Positions 7,724-16,158 of a stretch of 57,206 nt of DNA are shown in pieces; positions within the stretch are counted from its first letter, which is position 1, and each line of letters starts with the position of its first letter. This DNA comes from a virus. The stretch lies in IMG/VR virus record IMGVR_UViG_3300025769_000138, positions 1 through 57,206 of that record; one strand, 5' to 3'. The notes under the pieces are model-generated. The model was not told the DNA's origin. It saw only the letters and a program-made list of their open reading frames with translations, and ran no database searches. Position numbers and translations under genes: made by a program.

Positions 7724-8113
7724 ATGATAGGAATCAATCAGGTTAATAGAGGAGAGAAAAGATCCAAACTACCTGAAGTTCCTTTCAGTACATTAGCTAA
7801 ACTAGAAAGGTACAGGTCTATTTGCTTAGGGCTACCTGTACCTTCTTCTCCTTTAAAACCTCCTTATGGTTATGTTGAAGATCCTGAGACAGGGATGTTA
7901 GAGCCTATTGAAGAGGTAATACAATTATTACTAAAAGCAAAGCATTATATTAGAAGAGGCTATCCTTATACGAAAGTAACCGAGTGGCTTAATATTAATG
8001 CAGAGCAGTATATTGATGAAACAATAAAGCCAGGCACATTAAGGTGGATAATGAATAACAGACCTCCTTTTGAAGAATGTGCGCTACCAAGAGATGAAAG
8101 AGAACAACTTTAA
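7724..8113 (+). CDS. Recombinase-domain-only DNA-binding protein (129 aa)
   Basis: The centre (PPYGYVEDPETG...IEEVIQLLLKAKHYIRRGY, then TKVTEWLN and GTLRWIMNNRPPF) follows the layout of the 'Recombinase' DNA-binding domain of large serine recombinases (PPYGY..., RRIF-like helix, IAxWLN, STVRRILxNP). The catalytic resolvase domain is absent, so it cannot recombine DNA alone. Because it lies between the terminase subunit genes and overlaps the large-subunit start, a DNA-recognition role in packaging is plausible. The domain assignment is by eye. Confidence 0.6.
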   Translation: MIGINQVNRGEKRSKLPEVPFSTLAKLERYRSICLGLPVPSSPLKPPYGYVEDPETGMLEPIEEVIQLLLKAKHYIRRGYPYTKVTEWLNINAEQYIDETIKPGTLRWIMNNRPPFEECALPRDEREQL

Positions 8114-9566
8114 ACTACCTTCTAAAAATGTATCTAAAAGAAAGCCGCCTACTATAGAGGAAGACGATCAAGTCCTTACCTCTAAAGCTGGGGGTTATGA
8201 CGATAGACCTATAGCATACAAACCTTTTCCTGGACCTCAAACAGATTTCCTTAAGTCTACAGAGAAGTATGTATTATTTTCTGGAGGAAGAGGATCAGGT
8301 AAGTCTCTAGCTATGTTGGCAGCTCCTTTAAGGTTTGTTCATCATCCTACTTTCCGTGGGCTTATTATCCGTAAGACTATTAAAGACTTACGTGACTTAA
8401 TAAATAAATCTAAAAGTATGTATCAAGCTGCATACCCTGGGGTTAAGTGGAAAGAACAGGATAAGTTATTTGAGTTTCCTTCTGGTGCAAAGATAGAATA
8501 TAACTACTTTGAGCAAGAGAAAGATGCTGACCAATATCAAGGACAAGAGTTTGATTATATAGGTATTGATGAGGTAACTCAATATCCTAGCTCTTATATA
8601 ATGGAAACTTTATCTCCTTGTTTAAGAGGTAACACACATATACCTAAATGGATGAGGTTAACTACCAATCCTAATGGAGCAGGTAGAGGTTGGGTTAAAG
8701 AGACTTTTGTAGATAAAGCTGATCCTGGAGTAACTATTGAACAAGAGGTTACTTTTGATGGCAGGACTGAAAAGATTACTTATAAATGGTTTAACTCTAC
8801 TGTTAGAGATAATCAAGCTTTAATGGATCAAGGTTATGGTATCTCATTAGCTAATATCAAGAATGAAACTTTAAGAAGACAATGGCTTGATGGGGATTGG
8901 GATTCAGCAGATGGATTAGCATTTGATGAGTTTAAACCTGAAATACATGTAGTTAAACCTTTTGAAATACCAAGAGGGTGGATAAAGTTTAGAGCATGTG
9001 ACTGGGGTTATAGTTCAATGGCAGCTTGTTTGTGGTTTGCTATTAGCCCAGATAATAAACTATATGTATATAGAGAGTTAACTACTACTTTAGTGAACGC
9101 AGATATATTTGCTCACATGGTACTAGAGAGAGAAGAAAGAGAGAATATAAGATATGGAGTATTAGACTCTTCATGCTGGCATGTTAGAGGGAATATTGGA
9201 GAAACTACAGCAGAGTCTATGATTAAAGAAGGTTGTCGATGGATGCCTTCAGATAGATCTAAAGGAGCTAGGATAGCAGGTAAGATGCTAGTTCATAAAT
9301 ACCTGCAAGGTCAAGACTTTAAACCAGACTCTAGAGTAATAGAATCTCCAGACCTATTTATATTTGATACCTGTAAAGAATTAATTAAAGAGCTATCTAG
9401 TCTTCCATTAGATTCTAAGAATCCAGAAGATGTAGATACAGATGCAATAGATCATGCTTATGATGCATTAAGATACGGATTATTAAGTAGACCACAATTC
9501 AGATCTCAAGATTTCTTTGCAGATGAGAACAGACATATATCACAAGATTTAACATTTGGATACTAG
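8094..9566 (+). CDS. terL: Terminase large subunit (490 aa)
   Basis: This is the ATP-driven DNA-packaging motor and headful/cutting nuclease. The Walker A SGGRGSGKS lies at about 63-71 and Walker B YIGIDE at about 155-160. The RNase H-like nuclease has Asp motifs RACDWGYSS, YGVLDSS and DTDAIDHAYDALRYG. A TTG at 8070 opens the same frame, but ATG 8094 is preferred. Ribosome-site evidence is weak for both because the start lies inside the upstream gene (20-bp overlap). Confidence 0.95.
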   Translation: MKENNFKLPSKNVSKRKPPTIEEDDQVLTSKAGGYDDRPIAYKPFPGPQTDFLKSTEKYVLFSGGRGSGKSLAMLAAPLRFVHHPTFRGLIIRKTIKDLRDLINKSKSMYQAAYPGVKWKEQDKLFEFPSGAKIEYNYFEQEKDADQYQGQEFDYIGIDEVTQYPSSYIMETLSPCLRGNTHIPKWMRLTTNPNGAGRGWVKETFVDKADPGVTIEQEVTFDGRTEKITYKWFNSTVRDNQALMDQGYGISLANIKNETLRRQWLDGDWDSADGLAFDEFKPEIHVVKPFEIPRGWIKFRACDWGYSSMAACLWFAISPDNKLYVYRELTTTLVNADIFAHMVLEREERENIRYGVLDSSCWHVRGNIGETTAESMIKEGCRWMPSDRSKGARIAGKMLVHKYLQGQDFKPDSRVIESPDLFIFDTCKELIKELSSLPLDSKNPEDVDTDAIDHAYDALRYGLLSRPQFRSQDFFADENRHISQDLTFGY

Positions 9567-11648
9567 ATGGTGACAGAAGCTGAAATAGAAGAACAAACCA
9601 TTCAACAAGAGTTTGTAGGTTTTGTTAGAAATAAGTTTACACATAGTAGAGATTCCAGATCTACTACAGAAGATATCTGGTTGGCTGCATTTAAAGCGTA
9701 TAGAGGTATCCATGATGGAGATACCCAACAGCGTATAGCTAATGCTAAAGAAAAAAACCCAGCAGCATCTTCTGTATTTATTAAGGTAACTAAAACTAAA
9801 GTACAGGCAGCTTACGGGCAGATACTTGAAGTATTATTTGCAGCTAATAAATTCCCTATTGGAGTAGAGCCTACCCCTATACCAGATGGAGTAGAAGAAG
9901 TTGTTAGAGTTGTAGATACTACAGTAGAACAGATGTCAGGCAACCCTGACGTAATAGGGTTTGAAGGGGATGGACAAGATATAGCTCCTGGTGCTACTCA
10001 AGCCTCTTTACTTAACGGGTTTGCAGATAAGCTAAAAGGATTACTAGGTAATAAATCTGTAGAAGCAGGTCCTGCTTTAGATCCTTCTCATGTACAATTT
10101 AATCCAGCAGATGAGACAGCTCAACAATTAGAGAAGGTTATACATGACCAACTAACAGAAGACAATGCTGAGTTTAGTTTACGTAAGACTGCATTTGAAT
10201 TATGCTTATTAGGTACAGGTATTCTTAAAGGTCCTTTTAATTATAATAAAACTATAAATAGATTTACTCAATCTGAAGCTAATGGACCTATTAAATATAC
10301 ACCTGAGAATAAGTTGGTTCCTAGATTTAATTTTGTATCTTGTTGGAACTTCTATCCAGACCCTGAAGCCACTAGGCTAGAGGATGCTGAGTATGTTATT
10401 GAAAGACACTTACTTACTAGATCAAAGGTAAGAGACTTAATAAACATGCCTTTCTTTGATAAAGAAGCTGTAGCTACTGTATTGGCTCAATCTCCTGTAC
10501 ATAGTAAAGAACATTGGGAGTCTGAATTACAAGACGCTCAAGTAGAACCTGATACCACTAGATATGAAGTATTAGAGTATTGGGGTTATTTAGATAAAGA
10601 GTCTGCTAAGGCATTAGGATTAGAGTTTGATGAAGACGAGATATTAGATTCAGTTCAAATAAATGCTTGGGTATGTAACGATCAAGTATTGAGATTGGTA
10701 TTAAATCCATTCACACCTAATAGAATACCTTACTATGCAGCACCTTATGAGGAACACCCTTATCAAATTTGGGGTGTAGGTATACCTGAAAATATGAGAG
10801 ATACTCAAGCTTTAATGAATGGACATATGAGAATGGCTATTGATAACTTAAGGTTTGCAGGAAATATGGTATTTGAAGTTAATGAGAACTTCTTAGTGCC
10901 TGGGCAAAATATGGAGATATATCCTGGGAAAGTATTTAAGATGCAAGGTGGTGCGCCAGGACAAAGTTTACATGGAATTACATTCCCTAATACAGCTGGA
11001 TCTCACTTACAAATGTTTGATAAAGCTATGCAATTATCTGACAGTCAAACACTTCCTTCCTTCTCACATGGGCAGACAGGGGTATCAGGAGTAGGTAGAA
11101 CTGCTTCTGGTATCTCTATGCTTATGGGTGCAGCAGCATTAAGTATTAAGACTGTTATAAGAAACTTAGATCATTACTTATTAAAACCTTTAGGCAAATC
11201 TACCTTCTATTGGAATATGCAATTCAACTCTGAGAATATATCTATGAGAGGAGATGTAGATATTGTAGCTAGAGGTACTTCAAGTTTGATGCAGAAAGAA
11301 GTAAGGACTCAAAGATTGATATCTCTATTACAAATTGCAGGAGGAGATCCTATGGTTAATAGAGCATACATCTATGAGAATATAGCTGAAGCTGCTGACT
11401 TAGATCCTGAGAAGATAGTTAATAGTGTAGATCAAGCTTTATTATATTCACAATTAGTACAAGGACAAACTAATGCTAACAACCAACAACCGCAAGCTAG
11501 TGCCACTGCTGGACAGCAAGGTGTCGGAGGCTCTGGACTTGCTAGTGGGGGAGCTAACCCAACGGACGCTACAGGAGCTGGTGGTGGCAACATCGGAACA
11601 GGATCTGCTCCGTTGCCAGGGGAAGATTCGTTTGCTGGAAACCCTTAA
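9567..11648 (+). CDS. Portal protein (693 aa)
   Basis: The large protein directly after terL has typical portal features: a mixed alpha/beta core, a long central domain with aromatic-rich segments (FNFVSCWNFYPDPEATR, YEVLEYWGY), and a helix-rich C-terminal half. It forms the DNA gate at the capsid vertex. The last ~65 residues are Gly/Ala/Asn/Gln low-complexity sequence. A second gene is encoded in another frame beneath exactly that tail (11473-11703). Confidence 0.85.
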   Translation: MVTEAEIEEQTIQQEFVGFVRNKFTHSRDSRSTTEDIWLAAFKAYRGIHDGDTQQRIANAKEKNPAASSVFIKVTKTKVQAAYGQILEVLFAANKFPIGVEPTPIPDGVEEVVRVVDTTVEQMSGNPDVIGFEGDGQDIAPGATQASLLNGFADKLKGLLGNKSVEAGPALDPSHVQFNPADETAQQLEKVIHDQLTEDNAEFSLRKTAFELCLLGTGILKGPFNYNKTINRFTQSEANGPIKYTPENKLVPRFNFVSCWNFYPDPEATRLEDAEYVIERHLLTRSKVRDLINMPFFDKEAVATVLAQSPVHSKEHWESELQDAQVEPDTTRYEVLEYWGYLDKESAKALGLEFDEDEILDSVQINAWVCNDQVLRLVLNPFTPNRIPYYAAPYEEHPYQIWGVGIPENMRDTQALMNGHMRMAIDNLRFAGNMVFEVNENFLVPGQNMEIYPGKVFKMQGGAPGQSLHGITFPNTAGSHLQMFDKAMQLSDSQTLPSFSHGQTGVSGVGRTASGISMLMGAAALSIKTVIRNLDHYLLKPLGKSTFYWNMQFNSENISMRGDVDIVARGTSSLMQKEVRTQRLISLLQIAGGDPMVNRAYIYENIAEAADLDPEKIVNSVDQALLYSQLVQGQTNANNQQPQASATAGQQGVGGSGLASGGANPTDATGAGGGNIGTGSAPLPGEDSFAGNP

Positions 11649-11703
11649 GGATGGCAGGATAAAACAAACTGTAGCAGATAGATTAGGAAAAGATGACATT
11701 TAG
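11473..11703 (+). CDS. Overlapping small helical protein under the portal tail (76 aa)
   Basis: It begins MLTTNNRKLVPLLDSKVSEA. Residues about 15-60 form an amphipathic helical protein, of a type often found directly downstream of portal genes in podoviruses. The first 176 bp are dual-coding with the portal C-terminus, and the last 11 bp overlap the next gene. A good Shine-Dalgarno (AAGGA at 11461-11465) sits 7 bases before the ATG. Its ordered sequence contrasts with the low-complexity portal frame. Confidence 0.7.
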   Translation: MLTTNNRKLVPLLDSKVSEALDLLVGELTQRTLQELVVATSEQDLLRCQGKIRLLETLKDGRIKQTVADRLGKDDI

Positions 11704-12745
11704 TTCTGTAGATGAATTTACTATACCTCAGCCTGTAAGAAGACCAGAGGCACAAGGACCTCAACTTCCTGTATCTCCTACTAATATTACTAAAGTCCCT
11801 GGAGTAAAGACGGGGATTGTAGGGGCAACCAATCAAGTAGGTGCACAATTAGGTTTTGGAGGGGTTACTCCAGGATTTGTAGGACCTACCTTACCTACTA
11901 CAGGTGTAGCTACTCAAGCAGGTACTTTAACCTCTACTCCTCTATCTGGTGTAGCTGGAGCAGCAGCAGTCGGTGCAGTAGGAGGACAGCTTATAGCTGG
12001 TATGACTGGAGGTAATGAGACTGGAGGATCTATTGGAGGTGCAATAGGAGGAGCAGCAGGATCTTACGCAGCAGGCACAGCTGCTGGAGCAGCTATCGGA
12101 TCTGCTATCGGAATAGGAGCCCAAGCTTTAAACTTTGTTTTACCAGGCTTAGGTATAATAGTAGGAGGTTTAGCTGGAAGTGTATTTGGTCCAGATGACC
12201 CAAATATAACCTCAGAGTTTACTTCTAGGTTTGGTAAAGATGGCAGACTTACTGATATACAAATAGGATCTAAGCATATAGGTAAAGAGCAAGCTCAGTA
12301 TGTAGCTACTAATATTGATAGTTACTTCAGTAAGATACAATCTTTAACAGGATTAGACTTTGCAGACCATCACATAAGAGGCGGTCTAGGAGGGGGGAAA
12401 GAAGGCACAGGATTTATTAACTTGACTAATTCTGGGGCTAAGAATATAGATCCTTATAGACCTACCACCCAAGATGTTAAAAGAATACAATTTGATATTA
12501 GCAAACCTGATGAATTAAATAATGCTTTGAATCAAGCAGCAATTCATTTAGCTAAAGTATCTGGAGCAAGCGAGAGAACTCTAGAAACCATACGAAATTA
12601 TAAACCCACACAAGCAGGTGTTACTCTAGGAAATCAACCTAGATCTAAAAGTGGAGTTCCTTTAGTAGGAGCTAAGAGAACTAGAAGTAAGACAAGCTTT
12701 GAACAATTCGCTGAAGATTATAGGAGAAAACAAAATAATGTCTGA
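11693..12745 (+). CDS. Putative internal/ejection protein with glycine-zipper membrane segment (350 aa)
   Basis: Residues about 80-170 form a long Gly/Ala-rich hydrophobic region with repeated GxxxG (for example GAIGGAAGSYAAGTAAGAA and IIVGGLAGSVFG), as in membrane-inserting virion proteins. The C-terminal half is soluble and basic. Such proteins can form part of a channel through which DNA enters the cell; this role is inferred. It overlaps the genes on both sides. Confidence 0.6.
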   Translation: MTFSSVDEFTIPQPVRRPEAQGPQLPVSPTNITKVPGVKTGIVGATNQVGAQLGFGGVTPGFVGPTLPTTGVATQAGTLTSTPLSGVAGAAAVGAVGGQLIAGMTGGNETGGSIGGAIGGAAGSYAAGTAAGAAIGSAIGIGAQALNFVLPGLGIIVGGLAGSVFGPDDPNITSEFTSRFGKDGRLTDIQIGSKHIGKEQAQYVATNIDSYFSKIQSLTGLDFADHHIRGGLGGGKEGTGFINLTNSGAKNIDPYRPTTQDVKRIQFDISKPDELNNALNQAAIHLAKVSGASERTLETIRNYKPTQAGVTLGNQPRSKSGVPLVGAKRTRSKTSFEQFAEDYRRKQNNV

Positions 12746-13106
12746 AGAATTTTTAGTAGAGTTTGAACAAGATACTGAGACTCCAGTTGAAGACACGGTA
12801 GCAGATATACCATCTTTACTTGATGCTCGTATGAATGAACTTCCTGATAATCAAAAGGAGTTCTTTTTGGATCATTTAACCCCTGAGACATTAGCCATGA
12901 TAGGTTTAATATTAGGAGATCCTGCCTTAGACTTCTTCCAACCTATGACAGATATGAATAAGACCATATCTATTTCAGAAAGGGAGAAGGCTTCTGTAGA
13001 TTCTGATGAAGAAAGTTTAGTGACTAAAGCAGCTCAAGAAGTAAAACCTCTTGAAGAACCTGTAGAAGAAGCTGCTTTAGAATCAGAAGATATATTCACA
13101 ATTTAA
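12738..13106 (+). CDS. Acidic hypothetical virion-module protein (122 aa)
   Basis: It begins MSEEFLVEFEQDTETP and is strongly acidic throughout. It has a central helix-rich part (LPDNQKEFFLDHL) and no recognised domain. The ATG at 12738 is chosen over an upstream TTG because TAGGAG lies a normal distance before it. It overlaps the previous stop by 8 bp. It lies just before the scaffold gene, so an assembly role is possible. Confidence 0.65.
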   Translation: MSEEFLVEFEQDTETPVEDTVADIPSLLDARMNELPDNQKEFFLDHLTPETLAMIGLILGDPALDFFQPMTDMNKTISISEREKASVDSDEESLVTKAAQEVKPLEEPVEEAALESEDIFTI

Positions 13107-13202
13107 CAAAGGATACTTAGTATAACTAAACCCTTTTATTTTAGTTCGACTTAGTATTGGACACTTTGTTTTCACAACAAAACCCAATGGAGATAAGTTA
13201 AT
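13107..13202 (+). promoter_or_regulatory. Gap before the scaffold/capsid genes with two hairpins and a 9-bp direct repeat
   Basis: The first hairpin is AACTAAA/TTTAGTT (13124-13146). The second is a longer imperfect hairpin, with outer stem ATTGG/CCAAT and inner stem TTTGTT/AACAAA (13156-13188). ACTTAGTAT occurs twice (13115 and 13149). No good sigma70 hexamers are visible. The hairpins could protect or process the transcript that makes scaffold and capsid in large amounts. Confidence 0.5.
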
Positions 13203-14033
13203 ATGTCAAGTGTAGAAAATCTATTTGCTACTGTAGATGCAAGTAAAGGTGGTGCGCCCATCTTCGATAGATCAGGAACCCCTGAAAAAAATACTATAGA
13301 AGAAAAAGCAGAACCTGAAGATAAAAAGGAATCTAAAGAATTAGATACCCCTTCCGAAACTGAAGAACCTACAGACGTGTGGGAGAAGAGATATAAGGAT
13401 CTTCAATCATTTAAAGATCAGCAAGTAACTGAATACAAAGACAAAATCAAAGACCTTGAAGAAAGACTAAATACTGCTACAAAACCTGAAGTAGTGTTAC
13501 CTAAATCTAAAGAAGACATAGAGAAATTCAAACAAGAGAATAAGGATTTGTTTGACTCTATAGAGACAATGATTAAGACCAATCTACTTGAAGCAGATAA
13601 AGAATACTCTAATAAAATAGAGAAGCTTAAACTTCAGCATCAAGAAGTAACAGCTAATCAAAAACATGTTGAACTTCTTAAAAAACATCCTGATGCTAAA
13701 GATATCAAAGACTCTCCTGAGTTTAAAGAATGGTATCAAAAACAATCATCTGGTGTTAAAGGTTTATTTACCACTGAAGGATCTGTAGAAGATTGGGTTG
13801 TAGGGTTTAACTTATATAAAAGTACTATTAGTACGAAAGAAAGTCAAACTAAAGCAGCTGAATCAGTAATAAGTAATTCTAAAGGTCAGGTAACAAAAGA
13901 AAAGAAAGTCTATAAAGAATCTGAAATTCAAAAGAAAGCTAATTCTTCCCCTCATTGGTGGGAGAAGAATAGGGATAAAATCCTAGAGGCTGAAAAAGAG
14001 GGTCGGATTGAATACGACTTAAGTAAAAAATAA
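13203..14033 (+). CDS. Capsid scaffolding protein (276 aa)
   Basis: The protein is very charged and Lys/Glu-rich, with an acidic disordered N-terminus, a coiled coil (about 60-160) and a basic C-terminal region ending RIEYDLSKK. Its position directly before the capsid gene is the classic place for a scaffold that guides procapsid assembly and then leaves. GGAGATAAGTTAAT precedes the start. Confidence 0.8.
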   Translation: MSSVENLFATVDASKGGAPIFDRSGTPEKNTIEEKAEPEDKKESKELDTPSETEEPTDVWEKRYKDLQSFKDQQVTEYKDKIKDLEERLNTATKPEVVLPKSKEDIEKFKQENKDLFDSIETMIKTNLLEADKEYSNKIEKLKLQHQEVTANQKHVELLKKHPDAKDIKDSPEFKEWYQKQSSGVKGLFTTEGSVEDWVVGFNLYKSTISTKESQTKAAESVISNSKGQVTKEKKVYKESEIQKKANSSPHWWEKNRDKILEAEKEGRIEYDLSKK

Positions 14034-14046
14034 AGGAGATTAAAAT

Positions 14047-14943
14047 ATGGGTAATAATCCATTCCCAGCTGCTGCTGGTTACGGTCAGTTTCCTAATGGC
14101 AACTGGTCTAAGATAACATTCTCAAATGATTTGATTATGTTTAACAGAACCATTTCTGTGGTAGAAGAAATCACTAATAATGATTATCTATCAGATGGTC
14201 CTGTAGGTATGGGTTCTGAAGTAGAGATTATGAAAGAGCCTGAAATCACAGTTACACCTTATGCTAGAGGTAAGCGTTTAACACCACAAAGAATTGATGA
14301 CGATAAAGTAGTCTTAACTATCTCTGAAGCTAATAGTTTTGCCTTTGAGATGGATGATATTGAGAAAGCTTTAGGTCATGTAGATTGGGCTCCTAAGCTC
14401 ATGAACGCTGGTGTATATGCTCTTAGAAATAACTATGATACTTCTGTATTATCTTTCATTGTTTCTAATGCTTCTACTAATGCATCTACTACTGGTGTAT
14501 CTATTGGTTTTGGAGCAGGTTTAACTACCCCTCTAAACTACTTAGGTACTTGCCGTAGGGTTTTAGATGAGAATGATGTAGCTGAAGCAGGGCGTTATGC
14601 AGTATGCTCCCCTCGTTTCTTCGAGTATATGGAAGATGAAGACTCTAGTCTTACTGATATTTCTTATACTGGAGATACAGAGTTTAATGCTTTACGTGCA
14701 ACTAAATTTGGTGCTAACAGAGTTGTTAAAGGGTTTGTACTTTACAAATCTAATAACCTTCCTGCAAATACGGATGTTATCTATGGTAATGTTAATGCAG
14801 TTGCAGCTGTTCAAGCTATTGATAAAACTAAGGTAGCTGATATTCCTGATGGCTTTGGTCAAATGTTTGCTGGTCTTCATGTATTTGGTAGACAAGTAAT
14901 TAAAGATGAAAGTGTGTTCCATGGAACTGTTACTTTTGGTTAA
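14047..14943 (+). CDS. Major capsid protein (298 aa)
   Basis: It starts MGNNPFPAAAGYGQFPNGN and is rich in Asn, Val and Phe with little Cys. It follows the scaffold gene by 13 bp, with AAAGGAGATTAAAAT before ATG, a strong ribosome site that fits high expression. Segments such as FAFEMDDIEKALGH and YAVCSPRFFEYME fit an HK97-fold capsid protein of podoviruses. The fold assignment is by length, position and pattern. Confidence 0.85.
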   Translation: MGNNPFPAAAGYGQFPNGNWSKITFSNDLIMFNRTISVVEEITNNDYLSDGPVGMGSEVEIMKEPEITVTPYARGKRLTPQRIDDDKVVLTISEANSFAFEMDDIEKALGHVDWAPKLMNAGVYALRNNYDTSVLSFIVSNASTNASTTGVSIGFGAGLTTPLNYLGTCRRVLDENDVAEAGRYAVCSPRFFEYMEDEDSSLTDISYTGDTEFNALRATKFGANRVVKGFVLYKSNNLPANTDVIYGNVNAVAAVQAIDKTKVADIPDGFGQMFAGLHVFGRQVIKDESVFHGTVTFG

Positions 14944-14964
14944 TAATATAAGGAGATAAAAATT

Positions 14965-15417
14965 ATGGCAAATGTTACTACACTTGCATGTGGTGGTTCT
15001 ACAGTTGTTGTCCCAGGTTCTAAACCTATGGACATTCACTGGGAAATTGACATAGCTGAGGCAGTTACTGCTGGTTTGGCTACCACTGAATATGTAACAG
15101 TATTTAGCTTCCCAGCTGATACTTATTACAAAATTAAACAAATCGAAGTTGTTGAGGCACTTTCTTTAGGTGCAGGAGCAAGGATTGATGTTGGTGATGC
15201 AGCGGATGATGATGAGTATGTTACTAATGCAACTACTCTGACTGCTGGTACTAACTTAACTCTTACTTCTGATAATGAGAAGTATCAAGGTTCAGCAGCA
15301 GAAATCAGACTTAAAGTTACAGGTGGTACTATTGCTACTGGTAAGTTAAGATTTGTTGTTGAAGTTGGAAGTATGGTCCGTAATGCTAACGCTACTGAGC
15401 CTACTTATACTAACTAA
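14965..15417 (+). CDS. Putative capsid decoration/cement protein (150 aa)
   Basis: This Ala/Thr/Gly-rich beta protein follows the capsid gene by 21 bp with a strong ribosome site (AAGGAGATAAAAATT). It is co-transcribed up to a strong terminator, so capsid and this protein are made from one message segment. The composition (ADDDEYVTNATTLTAGTN and similar) fits a capsid-surface protein. It resembles the protein at 7333-7722 in type. Confidence 0.65.
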   Translation: MANVTTLACGGSTVVVPGSKPMDIHWEIDIAEAVTAGLATTEYVTVFSFPADTYYKIKQIEVVEALSLGAGARIDVGDAADDDEYVTNATTLTAGTNLTLTSDNEKYQGSAAEIRLKVTGGTIATGKLRFVVEVGSMVRNANATEPTYTN

Positions 15418-15424
15418 ACTACTT

Positions 15425-15450
15425 GGGGAGGGAAGCCTCCCCTTCTTATT
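15425..15450 (+). terminator. Rho-independent terminator after capsid genes
   Basis: The perfect 7-bp stem GGGGAGG/CCTCCCC has a 4-base loop (GAAG) and is followed by TTCTTATTT. It lies directly after the putative decoration gene. It is the clearest terminator in the window and would end or attenuate the capsid message. Confidence 0.9.
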
Positions 15451-15462
15451 TAAAGGAATATT

Positions 15463-16158
15463 ATGGCATACGATTATATAGGATTATGTAATGAAGTACT
15501 AAAGGCAATAGGGGAAGAAACTTTTGCAGATAGTACGGAGTTTAATGCAGCGGTAGGCTTGCATAATTATGTTAAATGTGCTATAAATTATTCTATAGTA
15601 GATATATATAATCAAGAACAGAATGAATGGTCTTTTGCTAAGACTACAGATACTGTCACTCTAGTAGCAGGTACATTAGAGTACTCTTTAAATGCTAATG
15701 CAGCTAGTGTAGATTGGGATTCATTCTTCATACAATATGATGCAGCTCTTACTTCACCAGACCATAAAGAGTTAAACTTTATATCATATGACAAATACAA
15801 AAAATACAATAGGGAAACAGAAGAGAACGCCCTTACTTCAGATGAGTATAATAAACCAGAGAATGTAGTAAGAACCTTAGATAATAAAGCTATCTTCTAC
15901 CCTAAAACAGATGATGTTTATACTGTAGAGTATGAGTATTTTGCTAAACCTACAGAGTTGAGTGCTTCTACTGACACCCCTTCTATACCTTCTATGTACA
16001 GGCATATAATAGTTTTAGGAGCAGTAGTGTATATGCATCACTATTTAGACGATGAAGTTAAAGCACAACAAACAGAGAAGATGTTTGAAAAGAAAGTAAA
16101 TGATATGCGTAGAGCATTAATAGTTCAAGATGATACAGCGAGGGCTGGTAATTGGTAA
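15463..16158 (+). CDS. Head-tail adaptor, T7 gp11-like (231 aa)
   Basis: The N-terminal CNEVLKAIGEETF, the central NEWSFAKTTDTVTL segment and the length fit the adaptor/tail tubular protein A family. This family forms the ring between portal and nozzle in short-tailed phages. It starts after AAAGGAATATT and is followed by the nozzle gene, the standard order. Assignment is by pattern and synteny. Confidence 0.75.
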   Translation: MAYDYIGLCNEVLKAIGEETFADSTEFNAAVGLHNYVKCAINYSIVDIYNQEQNEWSFAKTTDTVTLVAGTLEYSLNANAASVDWDSFFIQYDAALTSPDHKELNFISYDKYKKYNRETEENALTSDEYNKPENVVRTLDNKAIFYPKTDDVYTVEYEYFAKPTELSASTDTPSIPSMYRHIIVLGAVVYMHHYLDDEVKAQQTEKMFEKKVNDMRRALIVQDDTARAGNW

